A stretch of 64,000 bases of DNA from Streptomyces sp. CoH27 (GCF_020181035.1 NZ_JAIQYY010000007.1:174589-238588), one strand, 5' to 3'. Shown: positions 18,222 through 26,145, counted from the stretch's first letter. Notes: generated by a model from the letters alone, not told the origin. Numbers and translations are program-made.

Positions 18222-18234
18222 GCGTGCCTAACCT
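18205..18234 (+). promoter_or_regulatory. Promoter and operator-like palindrome for the DoxX gene
   Basis: TTGCAA (18205-18210) and TAACCT (18229-18234), 18 bases apart, form a plausible sigma-70 promoter. Between them lies the perfect inverted repeat TTAGGC-GT-GCCTAA (18218-18231), which overlaps the -10 element as a repressor site would. It resembles half of a DtxR-type iron box, but the spacing of the arms is wrong for one. Confidence 0.45.
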
Positions 18235-18307
18235 GGGGCCTCCGCTCGGTACGACACCCCCACGACCGACCTGTCCCCGGCCGGTCACCGAAGAGGAGAT
18301 CTCCCCC

Positions 18308-18763
18308 ATGTCCGCACGCCTCAACTCCGCTCAGCCGTACGTCATCGGGCTCTTCCGGATCGTCGTCGGCCTGCTCTTCGCCGTGCACGGCGCCGCGTCC
18401 CTGTTCGGCGTGCTCGGCGGCGCCGCCGGCACCAACGGCGGCACGATCCCGGCCGGCACCTGGCCCGGCTGGTACGCGGCCGTGATCCAGCTGGTCGCCG
18501 GTGCCCTGGTGCTGCTCGGCCTCGGCACCCGCGGTGCCGCGCTGATCGCCTCCGGCTCGATGGCGTACGCCTACTTCGACGTGCACCAGCAGGCCGCGCT
18601 GTGGCCCATCCAGAACGGCGGCGAGCTGTCCGTCCTGTTCTGCTGGGCGTTCTTCCTGCTCGTCTTCACCGGCTCCGGCGCCTTCGGCGTCGACCGGCTG
18701 TTCGGCCGGCGCACGGCCGCGGACGCCGGGTCCGTCGCCGAGCAGACCCCGATAGCCGCCTGA
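18308..18763 (+). CDS. DoxX-family membrane protein
   Basis: A 151-residue protein with four membrane segments and the DoxX features: FRIVVGLLFAVHGAASLFG in helix 1, QLVAGALVLLGLGTRGAAL in helix 2, MAYAYFDVHQQAALWPIQNGGELSVLFCWAFFLLVF in helices 3-4. The ATG at 18308 follows GAAGAGGAG. DoxX proteins are membrane proteins with a role in redox or oxidant stress in mycobacteria. Here a Cu-type superoxide dismutase gene is convergent with it across a strong terminator, and a palindrome sits in its promoter, so stress-regulated expression is plausible. Confidence 0.85.
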   Translation: MSARLNSAQPYVIGLFRIVVGLLFAVHGAASLFGVLGGAAGTNGGTIPAGTWPGWYAAVIQLVAGALVLLGLGTRGAALIASGSMAYAYFDVHQQAALWPIQNGGELSVLFCWAFFLLVFTGSGAFGVDRLFGRRTAADAGSVAEQTPIAA

Positions 18764-18791
18764 CACCCCCGTCCCTACCGGCCCCGCGCCG

Positions 18792-18826
18792 GGTGCCCTT
18801 CCCCGTCACGAGCGGGGAAGGGCACC
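18792..18826. terminator. Bidirectional terminator
   Basis: A perfect 13-base stem (GGTGCCCTTCCCC / GGGGAAGGGCACC) with a 9-base loop sits between the convergent DoxX and superoxide dismutase genes and can serve both. Confidence 0.8.
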
Positions 18827-18834
18827 AGCCTGCC

Positions 18835-19365
18835 TTACGGCTTGGCGGCGAACGGCACGCTGAAGCAGGCCGCCCTGGCGCCCTTGGTGCCCGGCGTGCT
18901 GTGGATCACCACGGAGCCGGCCTCGCCCTTGCGGAAGGCCCAGGTGTGCTGCGCGCTCGCGGAGCCGTTGCCGCTCTTGTCGGTCTTGAAGTCCAGCCAG
19001 ACCTCGTTCTTGTTGTTGACGTGGGCGGGGTCCGTGCCGGCCTGGTCCTGGTAGTGCTTGCCGGCGGCGGCGGGGTCGGCGCCGCAGGTCTTCTGGTGGA
19101 CGTGGACCCCGTAGAGGTGGTTGGGCTGCAGGCCCGTGACCTTCAGCTCGACCGTCGTCGCACCGTTCGGCTGGACCCGCTGCCGGACGCTGATCCAGGA
19201 CCCCGCCGGGACGAGCTTCTGGTCGTACGTCACGGCCTGCGCGGCGACGTTCTTGGCGGGCGGGGAGAACACGCCGTCGGTCTCCAGCGTGAGGCCGTGC
19301 GCGCTTGGGCTTGCGGTCGCGAACAGGGCTGCGGCGAGGGCGCCCGCAAATACGGCTGCCACCAT
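18835..19365 (-). CDS. Secreted superoxide dismutase-family protein (copper type)
   Basis: The 176-residue protein has an N-terminal signal (VFAGALAAALFATASPSAHG) and a Cu/Zn-SOD fold. Copper ligands are visible as HVH (LYGVHVHQ), GKHYQ and VVIHSTPG; the disulfide pair is probably Cys in QKTCGA and Cys in RAACFSV. The zinc site looks incomplete: one His is missing and the usual Asp after HxG reads Asn (AHVNNKNEV), as in copper-only relatives. The active-site Arg also cannot be placed with confidence. The start at 19365 is preferred over a GTG nine bases upstream because AAAGGTG precedes it. It probably acts outside the membrane. Confidence 0.78.
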   Translation of the reverse strand: MVAAVFAGALAAALFATASPSAHGLTLETDGVFSPPAKNVAAQAVTYDQKLVPAGSWISVRQRVQPNGATTVELKVTGLQPNHLYGVHVHQKTCGADPAAAGKHYQDQAGTDPAHVNNKNEVWLDFKTDKSGNGSASAQHTWAFRKGEAGSVVIHSTPGTKGARAACFSVPFAAKP

Positions 19366-19618
19366 GATGTGCACCTTTTTCCGCGCTGATGCGCTGCTTC
19401 TCTGAGTCGTTCGCCTGACGTCCGCCGATCCGCGGACGGAGCCCCGGATCCGCGGACAGGCCTCACTCCGTTGCTACGGGACGCGCGACGGCCGCGCCGC
19501 GCGGAACGCGCCACTCGGGTGAACAATCGCCCGGAATCGCCCCATCGGCCCCCCTGGACCCTGCTGTCACACCCCCGGCGTACGCTGTATGGCTGTCAAC
19601 GGGGGAGCGACAGGAGTC

Positions 19619-20236
19619 ATGGTGTTCGAGAGTGTGGGGTCACTGGCCGGCGGGCCCTGGATCTACGGCGTGGTGACTCTGTCCGTGCTGCTCGACGTGT
19701 TCGTGCCGGTACTGCCGAGCGGGGTGCTCGTCATCGCGGCGGGTACGGCCGCGGCGGCGGGGTCGGGCGCGGCGACCGGCCAGGTCCCGCGCGGCGTGCC
19801 GGACCTGCTGGCCCTGATCCTCTGCGCGGCGACCGCCTCGGTCCTCGGCGATCTGGTGGCCTACCGGCTGGCCTGGCGGGGCGGGGAGCGGCTGGACCGG
19901 GCCATAGCCCGCTCGCGTCGGCTGACCAGCGCCCAGGAACGGCTCGGCGAGGCCCTGGCCCGGGGCGGCGGCGCACTCGTCGTGCTCGCCCGCTTCGCGC
20001 CCGCCGGCCGCTCGGTCGTCTCCTTCTGCGCCGGCGCCGCCCACCGCCGCGCCCGCGACTTCGTGCCCTGGTCCGCCCTGGCCGGTCTGTCCTGGGCGGC
20101 GTACAGCGTCGCTCTCGGCTACTACGGCGCCCAGTGGCTCGGCGCGACCTGGCTCGCCACCGGCGTCTCCCTGACCGCCCTGTTCGGCGCGGGCGCCGCG
20201 GCGGGGTACTTCATGCGGCGCCGCCCGGCTTCCTGA
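19619..20236 (+). CDS. DedA-family membrane protein
   Basis: The 205-residue protein has the DedA/SNARE-associated domain pattern: an early membrane-embedded segment with FVPVLPSGVLVIAAG, a GDLVAYRLAWRGG motif (GDxxxYxxGxxGG), a LVVLARFAPAGRSVVSFCAG segment (FxPxxR), and three or more further membrane helices. DedA proteins are thought to act in lipid (undecaprenyl-phosphate) flipping or membrane homeostasis. The start is ambiguous between ATG 19619 and the adjoining GTG 19622; a GGGGGAG lies 11 bases upstream of the first. Confidence 0.82.
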   Translation: MVFESVGSLAGGPWIYGVVTLSVLLDVFVPVLPSGVLVIAAGTAAAAGSGAATGQVPRGVPDLLALILCAATASVLGDLVAYRLAWRGGERLDRAIARSRRLTSAQERLGEALARGGGALVVLARFAPAGRSVVSFCAGAAHRRARDFVPWSALAGLSWAAYSVALGYYGAQWLGATWLATGVSLTALFGAGAAAGYFMRRRPAS

Positions 20237-20240
20237 CCCG

Positions 20241-20270
20241 GCGGGGCCGGCCTGGCATGTCCGGCCCCGC
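20241..20270. terminator. Bidirectional terminator
   Basis: Perfect 10-base arms GCGGGGCCGG / CCGGCCCCGC with a 10-base loop, lying between the convergent DedA and HNH genes. Confidence 0.75.
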
Positions 20271-20293
20271 TTCTCATCGCGTCGCCGCGAACG

Positions 20294-20938
20294 TCAGCAG
20301 CTCGCCAGGTAGTTCGTCAGGGCGTTCTTCTCGGCGGTGTCGACCGAGAGGTCGTAGTAGTACTTCACCTGCACCCAGGCGCGGACGTAGGTGCACACGT
20401 ACGCGGAGCGGGACGGCACCCAGGTGGCCGGGTCCTGGTCGCCCTTGGCCTGGTTGACGTTGTCGGTCACGGCGATGAGCTGAGGCCGGGTCAGGTCGTT
20501 GGCGAAGGCCTGCCGCTGTGCGGTGGTCCACGTGCTCGCGCCGGAGTCCCAGGCCTCGGCCAGCGGGACCAGGTGGTCGATGTCGAGGTCGGAGGCGGCG
20601 GTCCAGGTGGCGCCGTCGTACGGGGAGTACCAGCTGCCGCTGGTGGCCGCGCAGGAGGAGTCGGTGACGACGTTCGAGCCGTCGCGCTTGAGGACCGTCT
20701 CGCGGGTGTTGCAGGTGCCGCTGATGGTGATCCAGTGCGGGAAGAGGTCGCGGCTGTAGCCGGTGCGGTTCTCGGTGGCCACGGTGAGCTGGGAGAGGTA
20801 GCTGCGGGCGGTGGCGGCGCTGACCGGGGTGGGGAGGGCGGCGGAGGCGGTCGGGCCGTTGAACAGCGCGGCGGAGGCTATGAGTCCGGTAAGGACCGCG
20901 AGTATGCTCAGCCGTCGACGCGCGTAGAGCTTCGGCAT
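20294..20938 (-). CDS. Secreted HNH-type nuclease (DUF1524 / GmrSD-like C-terminal domain)
   Basis: The 214-residue protein has a signal peptide (LSILAVLTGLIASAALFNGPTASA) after a basic N-terminus. The mature part carries the His-Me finger of DUF1524: SDLDIDHLVPLAEAWDSGA supplies the Asp-His pair, LIAVTDNVNQAKGDQDPATW the Asn and the KGDxxP motif, and a final Cys pair (YVCTYVRAWV ... YLASC) probably forms a disulfide. Secreted members of this group are extracellular DNases. The start at 20938 follows AGGGAG. It is convergent with the DedA gene. Confidence 0.85.
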   Translation of the reverse strand: MPKLYARRRLSILAVLTGLIASAALFNGPTASAALPTPVSAATARSYLSQLTVATENRTGYSRDLFPHWITISGTCNTRETVLKRDGSNVVTDSSCAATSGSWYSPYDGATWTAASDLDIDHLVPLAEAWDSGASTWTTAQRQAFANDLTRPQLIAVTDNVNQAKGDQDPATWVPSRSAYVCTYVRAWVQVKYYYDLSVDTAEKNALTNYLASC

Positions 20939-21097
20939 GCGAACTCCCTTGTGCAGGGGGGATGTTGGGTGCGAGCCAGGGAATGCTCGCGAGGGCGTGT
21001 TGCCGGAAGGTGAGCGCTCGGTAAGAAGCCAATGACGTGCTCATGTCATGCCAGGATTTACGGCTGAACTTTCGCATCCCGTACGATGGGAGGCGCA

Positions 21098-21209
21098 GAA
21101 GGGGAGTAGCTCTTCGCCGGACCGTCGACATACTGCTCAGCGAGCCTGAGCCGGCGCCCGGAGGCGGACCTCGGACGTTGGATTTCGACGGGCCGCCAGC
21201 GAGACCTTC
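21098..21209 (+). promoter_or_regulatory. yybP-ykoY (manganese) riboswitch
   Basis: The region contains the conserved blocks of the yybP-ykoY class in order: GAAGGGGAGTAGC at the 5' side, GACCGTCGACATACTG in the middle, and GCGAGACCTTC at the 3' side, where GAAGG and CCTTC close the basal helix. The class binds Mn2+ and turns on manganese exporters. A GDT1-family transporter, a family frequently under this riboswitch, follows. Confidence 0.88.
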
Positions 21210-21222
21210 GGCAAGCAGTGCA

Positions 21223-21246
21223 CGCCCGTGCCCACCGGCACGGGCG
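21223..21246 (+). promoter_or_regulatory. Hairpin in the riboswitch expression platform
   Basis: A perfect 10-base stem CGCCCGTGCC / GGCACGGGCG with loop CACC starts 13 bases after the aptamer. It lacks a U-run, so it may be a GC-rich intrinsic terminator or one partner of a structure controlling ribosome access to the TTG start about 80 bases further on. Confidence 0.55.
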
Positions 21247-21324
21247 CCGAGTGTGCTGCCGTGCCGAGGTGTCATCGCGTGACGTACCACACTCTCGGCG
21301 GGCGGCCCGACCGATTGAGGAACC

Positions 21325-21906
21325 TTGATCAGCATCACCGTGACGGCGCTCGTCTTCGGCGTCATCTTCCTCGCCGAACTGCCGGACAAGACCGCGCTCG
21401 CCGGTCTCGTCCTCGGCACCCGCTACCGGGCGAGCTACGTCTTCGCGGGCGTCGCCGCCGCCTTCCTGCTGCATGTCGTGCTGGCCGTCGCGGCCGGCAG
21501 CGTGCTGACCCTGCTGCCGCAGCGACTCGTGCACGCCGTCACCGGTGTCCTCTTCCTCGGTGGTGCGGCGATGCTGCTGCTGAAGCGGGGCGAGGACGAG
21601 GAGGAGATCAAGAAGCCGGCCGACCAGTCCTTCTGGAAGGTCGCGGGTACGGGCTTCATGCTCATCCTCGTCGCCGAGTTCGGCGACCTCACCCAGATCA
21701 TGACCGCCAACCTCGCCGCCCGGTACGACGACCCGATCTCCGTCGGTCTCGGTGCGGTGCTCGGTCTGTGGGCCGTGGCCGGGCTCGGCATCGTCGGCGG
21801 AAAGGCCCTGATGAAGAGGGTGCCGCTGCGGCTGATCACGCAGATCGCGGCGTTGCTGATGCTGGGGCTCGGGGTGTGGAGCCTGTACGAGGCGGTGGCG
21901 GGCTGA
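21325..21906 (+). CDS. GDT1/TMEM165-family (UPF0016) divalent cation transporter
   Basis: A 193-residue protein with six membrane helices in two inverted halves, each with the E-x-G/P-D-(K/L)T motif of the GDT1 family: FLAELPDKTALAG near residue 17 and VAEFGDLTQIMT near residue 117. A charged loop (KRGEDEEEIKKPADQS) separates the halves. Bacterial members export Mn2+, which fits the manganese riboswitch directly upstream. The start is TTG 21325 after GAGGAACC. A 14-base stretch encoding the C-terminal EAVAG recurs about 55 bases downstream (21945-21958), suggesting a small local duplication. Confidence 0.88.
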   Translation: MISITVTALVFGVIFLAELPDKTALAGLVLGTRYRASYVFAGVAAAFLLHVVLAVAAGSVLTLLPQRLVHAVTGVLFLGGAAMLLLKRGEDEEEIKKPADQSFWKVAGTGFMLILVAEFGDLTQIMTANLAARYDDPISVGLGAVLGLWAVAGLGIVGGKALMKRVPLRLITQIAALLMLGLGVWSLYEAVAG

Positions 21907-22050
21907 GGCGTCCGGCGAGCTGAACGGCGGATGAATCCTTGCCGGAGGCGGTGGCGGGATCGGGAGCTGTTTTGTACCGTGGAGGAACAAAGTGGCTCCC
22001 GCCCGTTTTCCCTGACCGGCGGGCGGGGCCGCCTTGTCCCCGCCCCCAGG

Positions 22051-22151
22051 GCCCGTTCCGTCCCTGGAACCTCGGGGTCTGTTCGTCCCTGGAACCTCGG
22101 GGCCCGTTCCGTCCCTGGAACCCCGGGCCTGTTTCGTCTCTGGAGCTGCCG
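22051..22151 (+). repeat. Four tandem 25-26 base repeats ahead of the HAD gene
   Basis: Units at 22051-22075, 22076-22100, 22101-22126 and 22127-22151 share GTTCCGTCCCTGGAACCTCG, each with short GTTCC/GGAAC arms able to form a small hairpin. The fourth, diverged unit has GGAGC in place of GGAAC, and this GGAG is the ribosome-binding site of the ATG at 22152. Confidence 0.85.
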
Positions 22152-22820
22152 ATGACGGCCACCGCCGCGCCCACCGTCCTCACCGCCCGTGCCCTCCTGC
22201 TCGACATGGACGGCACCCTCGTCAACTCGGACGCCGTGGTCGAGCGCATCTGGCGGCGCTGGGCCGAGCGGCACCGGCTGGACGGCGACGAGGTGATGAA
22301 GGTCGTCCACGGCCGCCAGGGGCACGCCTCCATGGCCGTACTGCTGCCCGACCGGCCCGTCGAGCAGAACCTCGCCGACAACGCCCGCATGCTCGCCGAG
22401 GAGACCGCCGATGTGGCGGGCGTGGTGGAGATCCCCGGCGCGAGCGCCTTTCTCGCCTCGCTGCGCGGGCTTCCGCATGCGCTGGTGACCTCGGCCGACG
22501 TCGCGCTGTCCACCGCGCGCATGAACGCCGCCGGGCTGCCGTTGCCGGAGGTCCGGATCACGGCGGAGTCGGTGGGTGCGAGCAAGCCAGACCCCGAAGG
22601 GTTCTTGAAGGGGGCCGCCGAGCTCGGGGTGGAGCCGGGGGAGTGCGTGGTGTTCGAGGACTCGGGGGCGGGGATCGCGGCGGGGCGCTCCGCTGGGATG
22701 ACCGTGGTGGGGGTCGGTGCGCGGGCCGGGGTGCATGGGCCTGACGTGGTGGTGCCGGACCTCACGGGAGTGCGGGTCGAGGCGGGGGCCGACGGGATGA
22801 TCCGGCTGTACGTCGGCTGA
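22152..22820 (+). CDS. HAD-family phosphatase (sugar-phosphatase type)
   Basis: The 222-residue protein carries HAD motif I LLLDMDGTLVNSDAV (DxDGT), motif II VTSADVA, the Lys in GASKPDPEGF and motif IV VVFEDSGAGIAAGRSAGM. It has a small helical cap (type C1), as in beta-phosphoglucomutase or sugar-phosphatases of the YfbT type. The start at ATG 22152 uses a GGAG six bases upstream that lies in the last unit of a tandem repeat. The frame remains open through the repeats back to 21939, but the resulting low-complexity N-terminus is unlikely to be made. The substrate is probably a small phosphorylated sugar. Confidence 0.85.
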   Translation: MTATAAPTVLTARALLLDMDGTLVNSDAVVERIWRRWAERHRLDGDEVMKVVHGRQGHASMAVLLPDRPVEQNLADNARMLAEETADVAGVVEIPGASAFLASLRGLPHALVTSADVALSTARMNAAGLPLPEVRITAESVGASKPDPEGFLKGAAELGVEPGECVVFEDSGAGIAAGRSAGMTVVGVGARAGVHGPDVVVPDLTGVRVEAGADGMIRLYVG

Positions 22821-22967
22821 CTGTGGTGGTGGGAAGGGCGCCGGCAAGGGACTCCGCCCCTTGAACCCCGCCAGGAGGCGAGGGTGGCCGTCCCGGCTCC
22901 CGCTCGGTCGGCCGCGCAGCAGGGCGGCGCTTCACGGGCTGCACGCCCGCGCGCCGCAGCGATTACA

Positions 22968-23963
22968 TCAGCTGGGCGTCGTCGACGTCTCCGCCTCCAA
23001 GCTCTTTCTCGTCGCCGGCCCGTACTCCCCGTAGGTGTCGCTCACGATGCCCCGGGCCAGTTGGTAGTTGCGGACCGCGTCCTGCACGGGGCGGGTGAAG
23101 ATGCCGTTGATCTCGTCGGCGTAGAGGTTCAACTGCCGCAGTCGCTGCTGGAGTTCGGTGACCTCGGGGCCCTTGTCGCCGAGGCGCAGGACCGGTGCGG
23201 CGGCGGGGGTGGGGTGGGCGGCGGGGGTGGTCGTCAGCGAGGGGGTCGGGGAGCTCGGTGGTGCGGGGGGCCGTGTCGTGGGGGACGGGGACGGTGTGGG
23301 GGATGCCGATGGTGGTGGCGGTGCGGACGTGGGTGGGCGTACCCGTGAGCGGGATGCGGCGGGGGAGTCCGGGGGCGTCGGGGACGGTGACGCCGAGCTC
23401 GGTGTGACCTCCGGGACACTCTCCCTGACCTCCTGGGCGGCCCGGTCCCGGGACGACGGGGTGTCGTACGAGAACAGCCCGCTCGCGAAACCGGCCGCCG
23501 CCACGACCGCCACGCTCGCGCCCGCGACGGACAGCAGGACGCGGACGCTCCGAGGCTTCGGCCGCGACTGGTCGTCATCCGGGTGCGGCGTCGTCGTGGC
23601 TGGTCGCTCCCCCAAATTCTCGGCTTCGCTCGAACCCGGGGGGACCCCCATCGCGGCGGAGCCGCATATCAGATCAGAGCCCCGCGCCCCTTCGGGGCGC
23701 TGCATCCGCAGGTCGGCCGTGCTCGACCCCGGCAGCGGTCGCAACGGAAGCGTGGTCTCGACGGCCTCGGCTTTCACATAGGGGCGTATGCGCAGCGGGT
23801 CGAAGTCCTCCGCCGCTGCCGCCTCGGCCGTACGGGTCTCGCGCAGAGCCTCGGCGGCCCGCTCGGTGCAGTCGCAGGACGGGCTCAGGTCCGGGCCCCT
23901 CGGTGCCCCGCACTCCGGGCAGGTATGGCCCTCGGGATCCCGGGGACCCTTGGAATCAGTCAC
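22968..23963 (-). CDS. Zinc-ribbon, single-membrane-span protein with peptidoglycan-binding domain
   Basis: A 331-residue protein: an N-terminal Cys cluster HTCPECGAPRG...SCDC (zinc-ribbon-like, cytoplasmic), one membrane span (about 150-172, LLSVAGASVAVVAAAGFASGLF), a Pro/Ser/Thr-rich linker of about 90 residues, and a C-terminal PG_binding_1 domain (LRLGDKGPEVTELQQRLRQLNLY...GPATRKSLEAE). It looks like a cell-wall-attached sensor or tether. Residues near 88-122 (PEGARGSDLICGSAAMGVPPGSSEAENLGERP read in pieces) come from a 104-bp repeat that lies in frame in the gene. The GTG at 23963 follows GGGGAGG. Confidence 0.78.
   Translation of the reverse strand: MTDSKGPRDPEGHTCPECGAPRGPDLSPSCDCTERAAEALRETRTAEAAAAEDFDPLRIRPYVKAEAVETTLPLRPLPGSSTADLRMQRPEGARGSDLICGSAAMGVPPGSSEAENLGERPATTTPHPDDDQSRPKPRSVRVLLSVAGASVAVVAAAGFASGLFSYDTPSSRDRAAQEVRESVPEVTPSSASPSPTPPDSPAASRSRVRPPTSAPPPPSASPTPSPSPTTRPPAPPSSPTPSLTTTPAAHPTPAAAPVLRLGDKGPEVTELQQRLRQLNLYADEINGIFTRPVQDAVRNYQLARGIVSDTYGEYGPATRKSLEAETSTTPS
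23598..23701 (+). repeat. 104-bp dispersed repeat, copy 1 (inside the peptidoglycan-binding protein gene)
   Basis: This stretch is identical, base for base over 104 positions, to the reverse complement of 42713-42816. It ends in a GCGCCCC-TTC-GGGGCGC hairpin and contains GCGGCGGAGCCGC. Related sequence with the gcgaccagcc and ggggcgcgggg cores is widespread between genes in Streptomyces. Here it lies in frame within a coding sequence on the opposite strand. Confidence 0.95.
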
Positions 23964-24105
23964 GCGTTCGTGCCTCCCCTCACGAACTCCAGAGACTATG
24001 CGCATCTTCTCCGCATCCGCCGCCCGAAACGCGGGACTCGACAGGCCATAACCAGCCACACCGACGACGATGGAAGAGGCGTACCCGAGCCTCCGGGAGG
24101 TCTCC

Positions 24106-26145
24106 ATGGCCCTGGACACGCACGGCACGGCGAAGGACATGCAGGACGGCGAACACGTCCCCGGCAATGTGTTCGTCTCGATCGGCGCCCTGCTCCTCGG
24201 GCTGCTGCTCGCCGCGCTCGACCAGACCATCGTGTCGACCGCGCTGCCCACCATCGTCAGTGACCTCGGCGGACTTGAGCATCTGTCCTGGGTGGTCACC
24301 GCCTATCTGCTGGCCTCGACCGCCGCGACCCCGCTGTGGGGCAAGCTCGGCGACCAGTACGGCCGGAAACGGCTGTTCCAGACCGCCATCGTGATCTTTC
24401 TCATCGGGTCCGCGCTGTGCGGCATGGCCCAGAACATGGGTGAGCTGATCGCGTTCCGCGCGTTGCAGGGGCTGGGCGGCGGCGGGCTGATGGTGCTGTC
24501 GATGGCGATCGTCGGCGACATCGTGCCGCCGCGTGAACGCGGCCGTTATCAGGGGCTGTTCGGCGCCGTGTTCGGCGCGACCAGTGTGCTGGGACCGCTG
24601 CTCGGCGGGCTGTTCACCGAGCATCTGAGCTGGCGCTGGGTGTTCTACGTCAATCTCCCCGTCGGCGCCGTCGCGCTCGCCGTGATCGCCACCGCGCTGC
24701 GCATCCCGCGCCGCACCGCGCGTCATGTCATCGACTACCTCGGCACCTTCCTGATCGCCGCCGTTGCCACCTGCCTGGTCCTCGTCGCCTCCCTCGGCGG
24801 TACGACCTGGGCCTGGGGCTCGGGGCAGATCATCGGGCTCGCCGTGCTGGGTGTCGTACTCGCTGTGGCGTTCGTCGCGGTCGAGCGGCGGGCCGCCGAA
24901 CCGGTGCTGCCGCTGAAGCTGTTCGGCATCCGCACCTTCACCCTCGCCGCCGTGATCAGCTTCATCGTCGGCTTCGCCATGTTCGGGGCGATGACCTATC
25001 TGCCGACCTTCCTCCAAGTCGTGCACGGCGTCTCGCCGACCATGTCCGGGGTGCACATGCTGCCGATGGTGTTCGGTCTGCTGCTGTCCTCGACCATCTC
25101 CGGGCAGATCGTCAGCCGTACCGGACGCTGGAAGGTGTTCCCGGTCACCGGCACCGCCGTCACCACCATCGGGCTGCTCCTGCTGCACCGGCTCACCGAG
25201 ACCAGCCCGACCGCCGTGATGAGCAGCTACTTCTTCGTCTTCGGCCTGGGCCTGGGCCTGGTCATGCAGGTTCTCGTGCTCATCGTGCAGAACGCCGTCT
25301 CCTACGAGGACCTGGGCGTGGCCACCTCCGGCGCGACCTTCTTCCGCTCCATCGGCGCCTCCTTCGGCGTCGCCATCTTCGGCACGGTCTTCGCCGGCCG
25401 GCTGAGTGACAAACTCGCCGCCGCCTTCCGGGGCGTGGGCCTGCCGCCGGGGACCAGCGTCAACGCCCTGAAGTCCGATCCGCGGGGCATCGCCGCCCTG
25501 CCGCCCGCCCTGCGGCCCGCGGCCCTGCACGCGTACGCGTCCGCCATCACCGACGTCTTCCTCTACGCGGCCCCGGTCGCCCTCCTCGGCTTCCTGCTGG
25601 CCTGGTTCCTGAAGGAGGACCGGCTGCGCGGCTCGGTCACCGCGCCGGACGCCTCCGAGACGATCCCGCCCAACCCGGTCGAGCGTTCCTCCTACGACGA
25701 GTGCTGCCGGGCCCTGTCCGTGCTCGGCACCCGCGAGGGCCGCCGGGAGATCTACCGGAAGATCACCGAGCGGGCCGGCTACGACCTGCTGCCCGCCGCC
25801 AGCTGGCTGCTGCTGCGCATCCGCAGGTACGGCTCGGTCGAGCCGGGCGTACTCGCCGAAAGCGGCCCCGTCCCGCTGGACGTCGTCATGGCCGCCGCCC
25901 GCCAGGCCGAGGAACGGCGCCTCACCGAACGCCGGGGCCTGGACGTGTACCTGACCGACTCCGGCCGCGAGGCCGCCGAACGGCTCGCCGCGGCCCGCGA
26001 GGATTCCCTGGCCGAACTCCTCGGCGACTGGTGGCAGCCGGGCCGCTCGACCGACCTGACGCAGCTGGTGAAGGAGCTGACGGAGGAACTGTGCGGCTCG
26101 GAGCGCGAGCGGCCGCTCGACGGGCCGCGGGCCGGGGTCAGCTGA
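24106..26145 (+). CDS. DHA2-type drug efflux MFS fused to a MarR-like winged helix
   Basis: A 679-residue protein. Residues about 20-530 are a 14-span DHA2 (EmrB/QacA) proton antiporter: LDQTIVSTALPTIVSDLGG (motif D1), GKLGDQYGRKRLFQ (motif A), LQGLGGGGLMVLSMAIVGDIVPPRERGRYQG (motifs B/C region). The last 140 residues are soluble and read like a MarR winged helix: ITERAGYDLLPAASWLLLRI, then a helix with VVMAAARQAEERRLTERR and a beta wing VYLTDSGREAAERLAAARE. The pump may thus sense its own ligand or bind DNA. The ATG 24106 follows GGGAGG; an ATG 36 bases upstream has none. Confidence 0.9.
   Translation: MALDTHGTAKDMQDGEHVPGNVFVSIGALLLGLLLAALDQTIVSTALPTIVSDLGGLEHLSWVVTAYLLASTAATPLWGKLGDQYGRKRLFQTAIVIFLIGSALCGMAQNMGELIAFRALQGLGGGGLMVLSMAIVGDIVPPRERGRYQGLFGAVFGATSVLGPLLGGLFTEHLSWRWVFYVNLPVGAVALAVIATALRIPRRTARHVIDYLGTFLIAAVATCLVLVASLGGTTWAWGSGQIIGLAVLGVVLAVAFVAVERRAAEPVLPLKLFGIRTFTLAAVISFIVGFAMFGAMTYLPTFLQVVHGVSPTMSGVHMLPMVFGLLLSSTISGQIVSRTGRWKVFPVTGTAVTTIGLLLLHRLTETSPTAVMSSYFFVFGLGLGLVMQVLVLIVQNAVSYEDLGVATSGATFFRSIGASFGVAIFGTVFAGRLSDKLAAAFRGVGLPPGTSVNALKSDPRGIAALPPALRPAALHAYASAITDVFLYAAPVALLGFLLAWFLKEDRLRGSVTAPDASETIPPNPVERSSYDECCRALSVLGTREGRREIYRKITERAGYDLLPAASWLLLRIRRYGSVEPGVLAESGPVPLDVVMAAARQAEERRLTERRGLDVYLTDSGREAAERLAAAREDSLAELLGDWWQPGRSTDLTQLVKELTEELCGSERERPLDGPRAGVS

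Noticed and set aside
18218..18231. DtxR/DmdR iron box
   Set aside because: The TTAGG and CCTAA arms are four bases apart; the iron-box consensus needs nine between them.
21939..22151. Upstream start for the HAD gene that would translate the tandem repeats
   Set aside because: The added N-terminus would be Pro/Arg/Trp-rich low-complexity sequence, and the ATG at 22152 has its own ribosome-binding site followed directly by the HAD motif.
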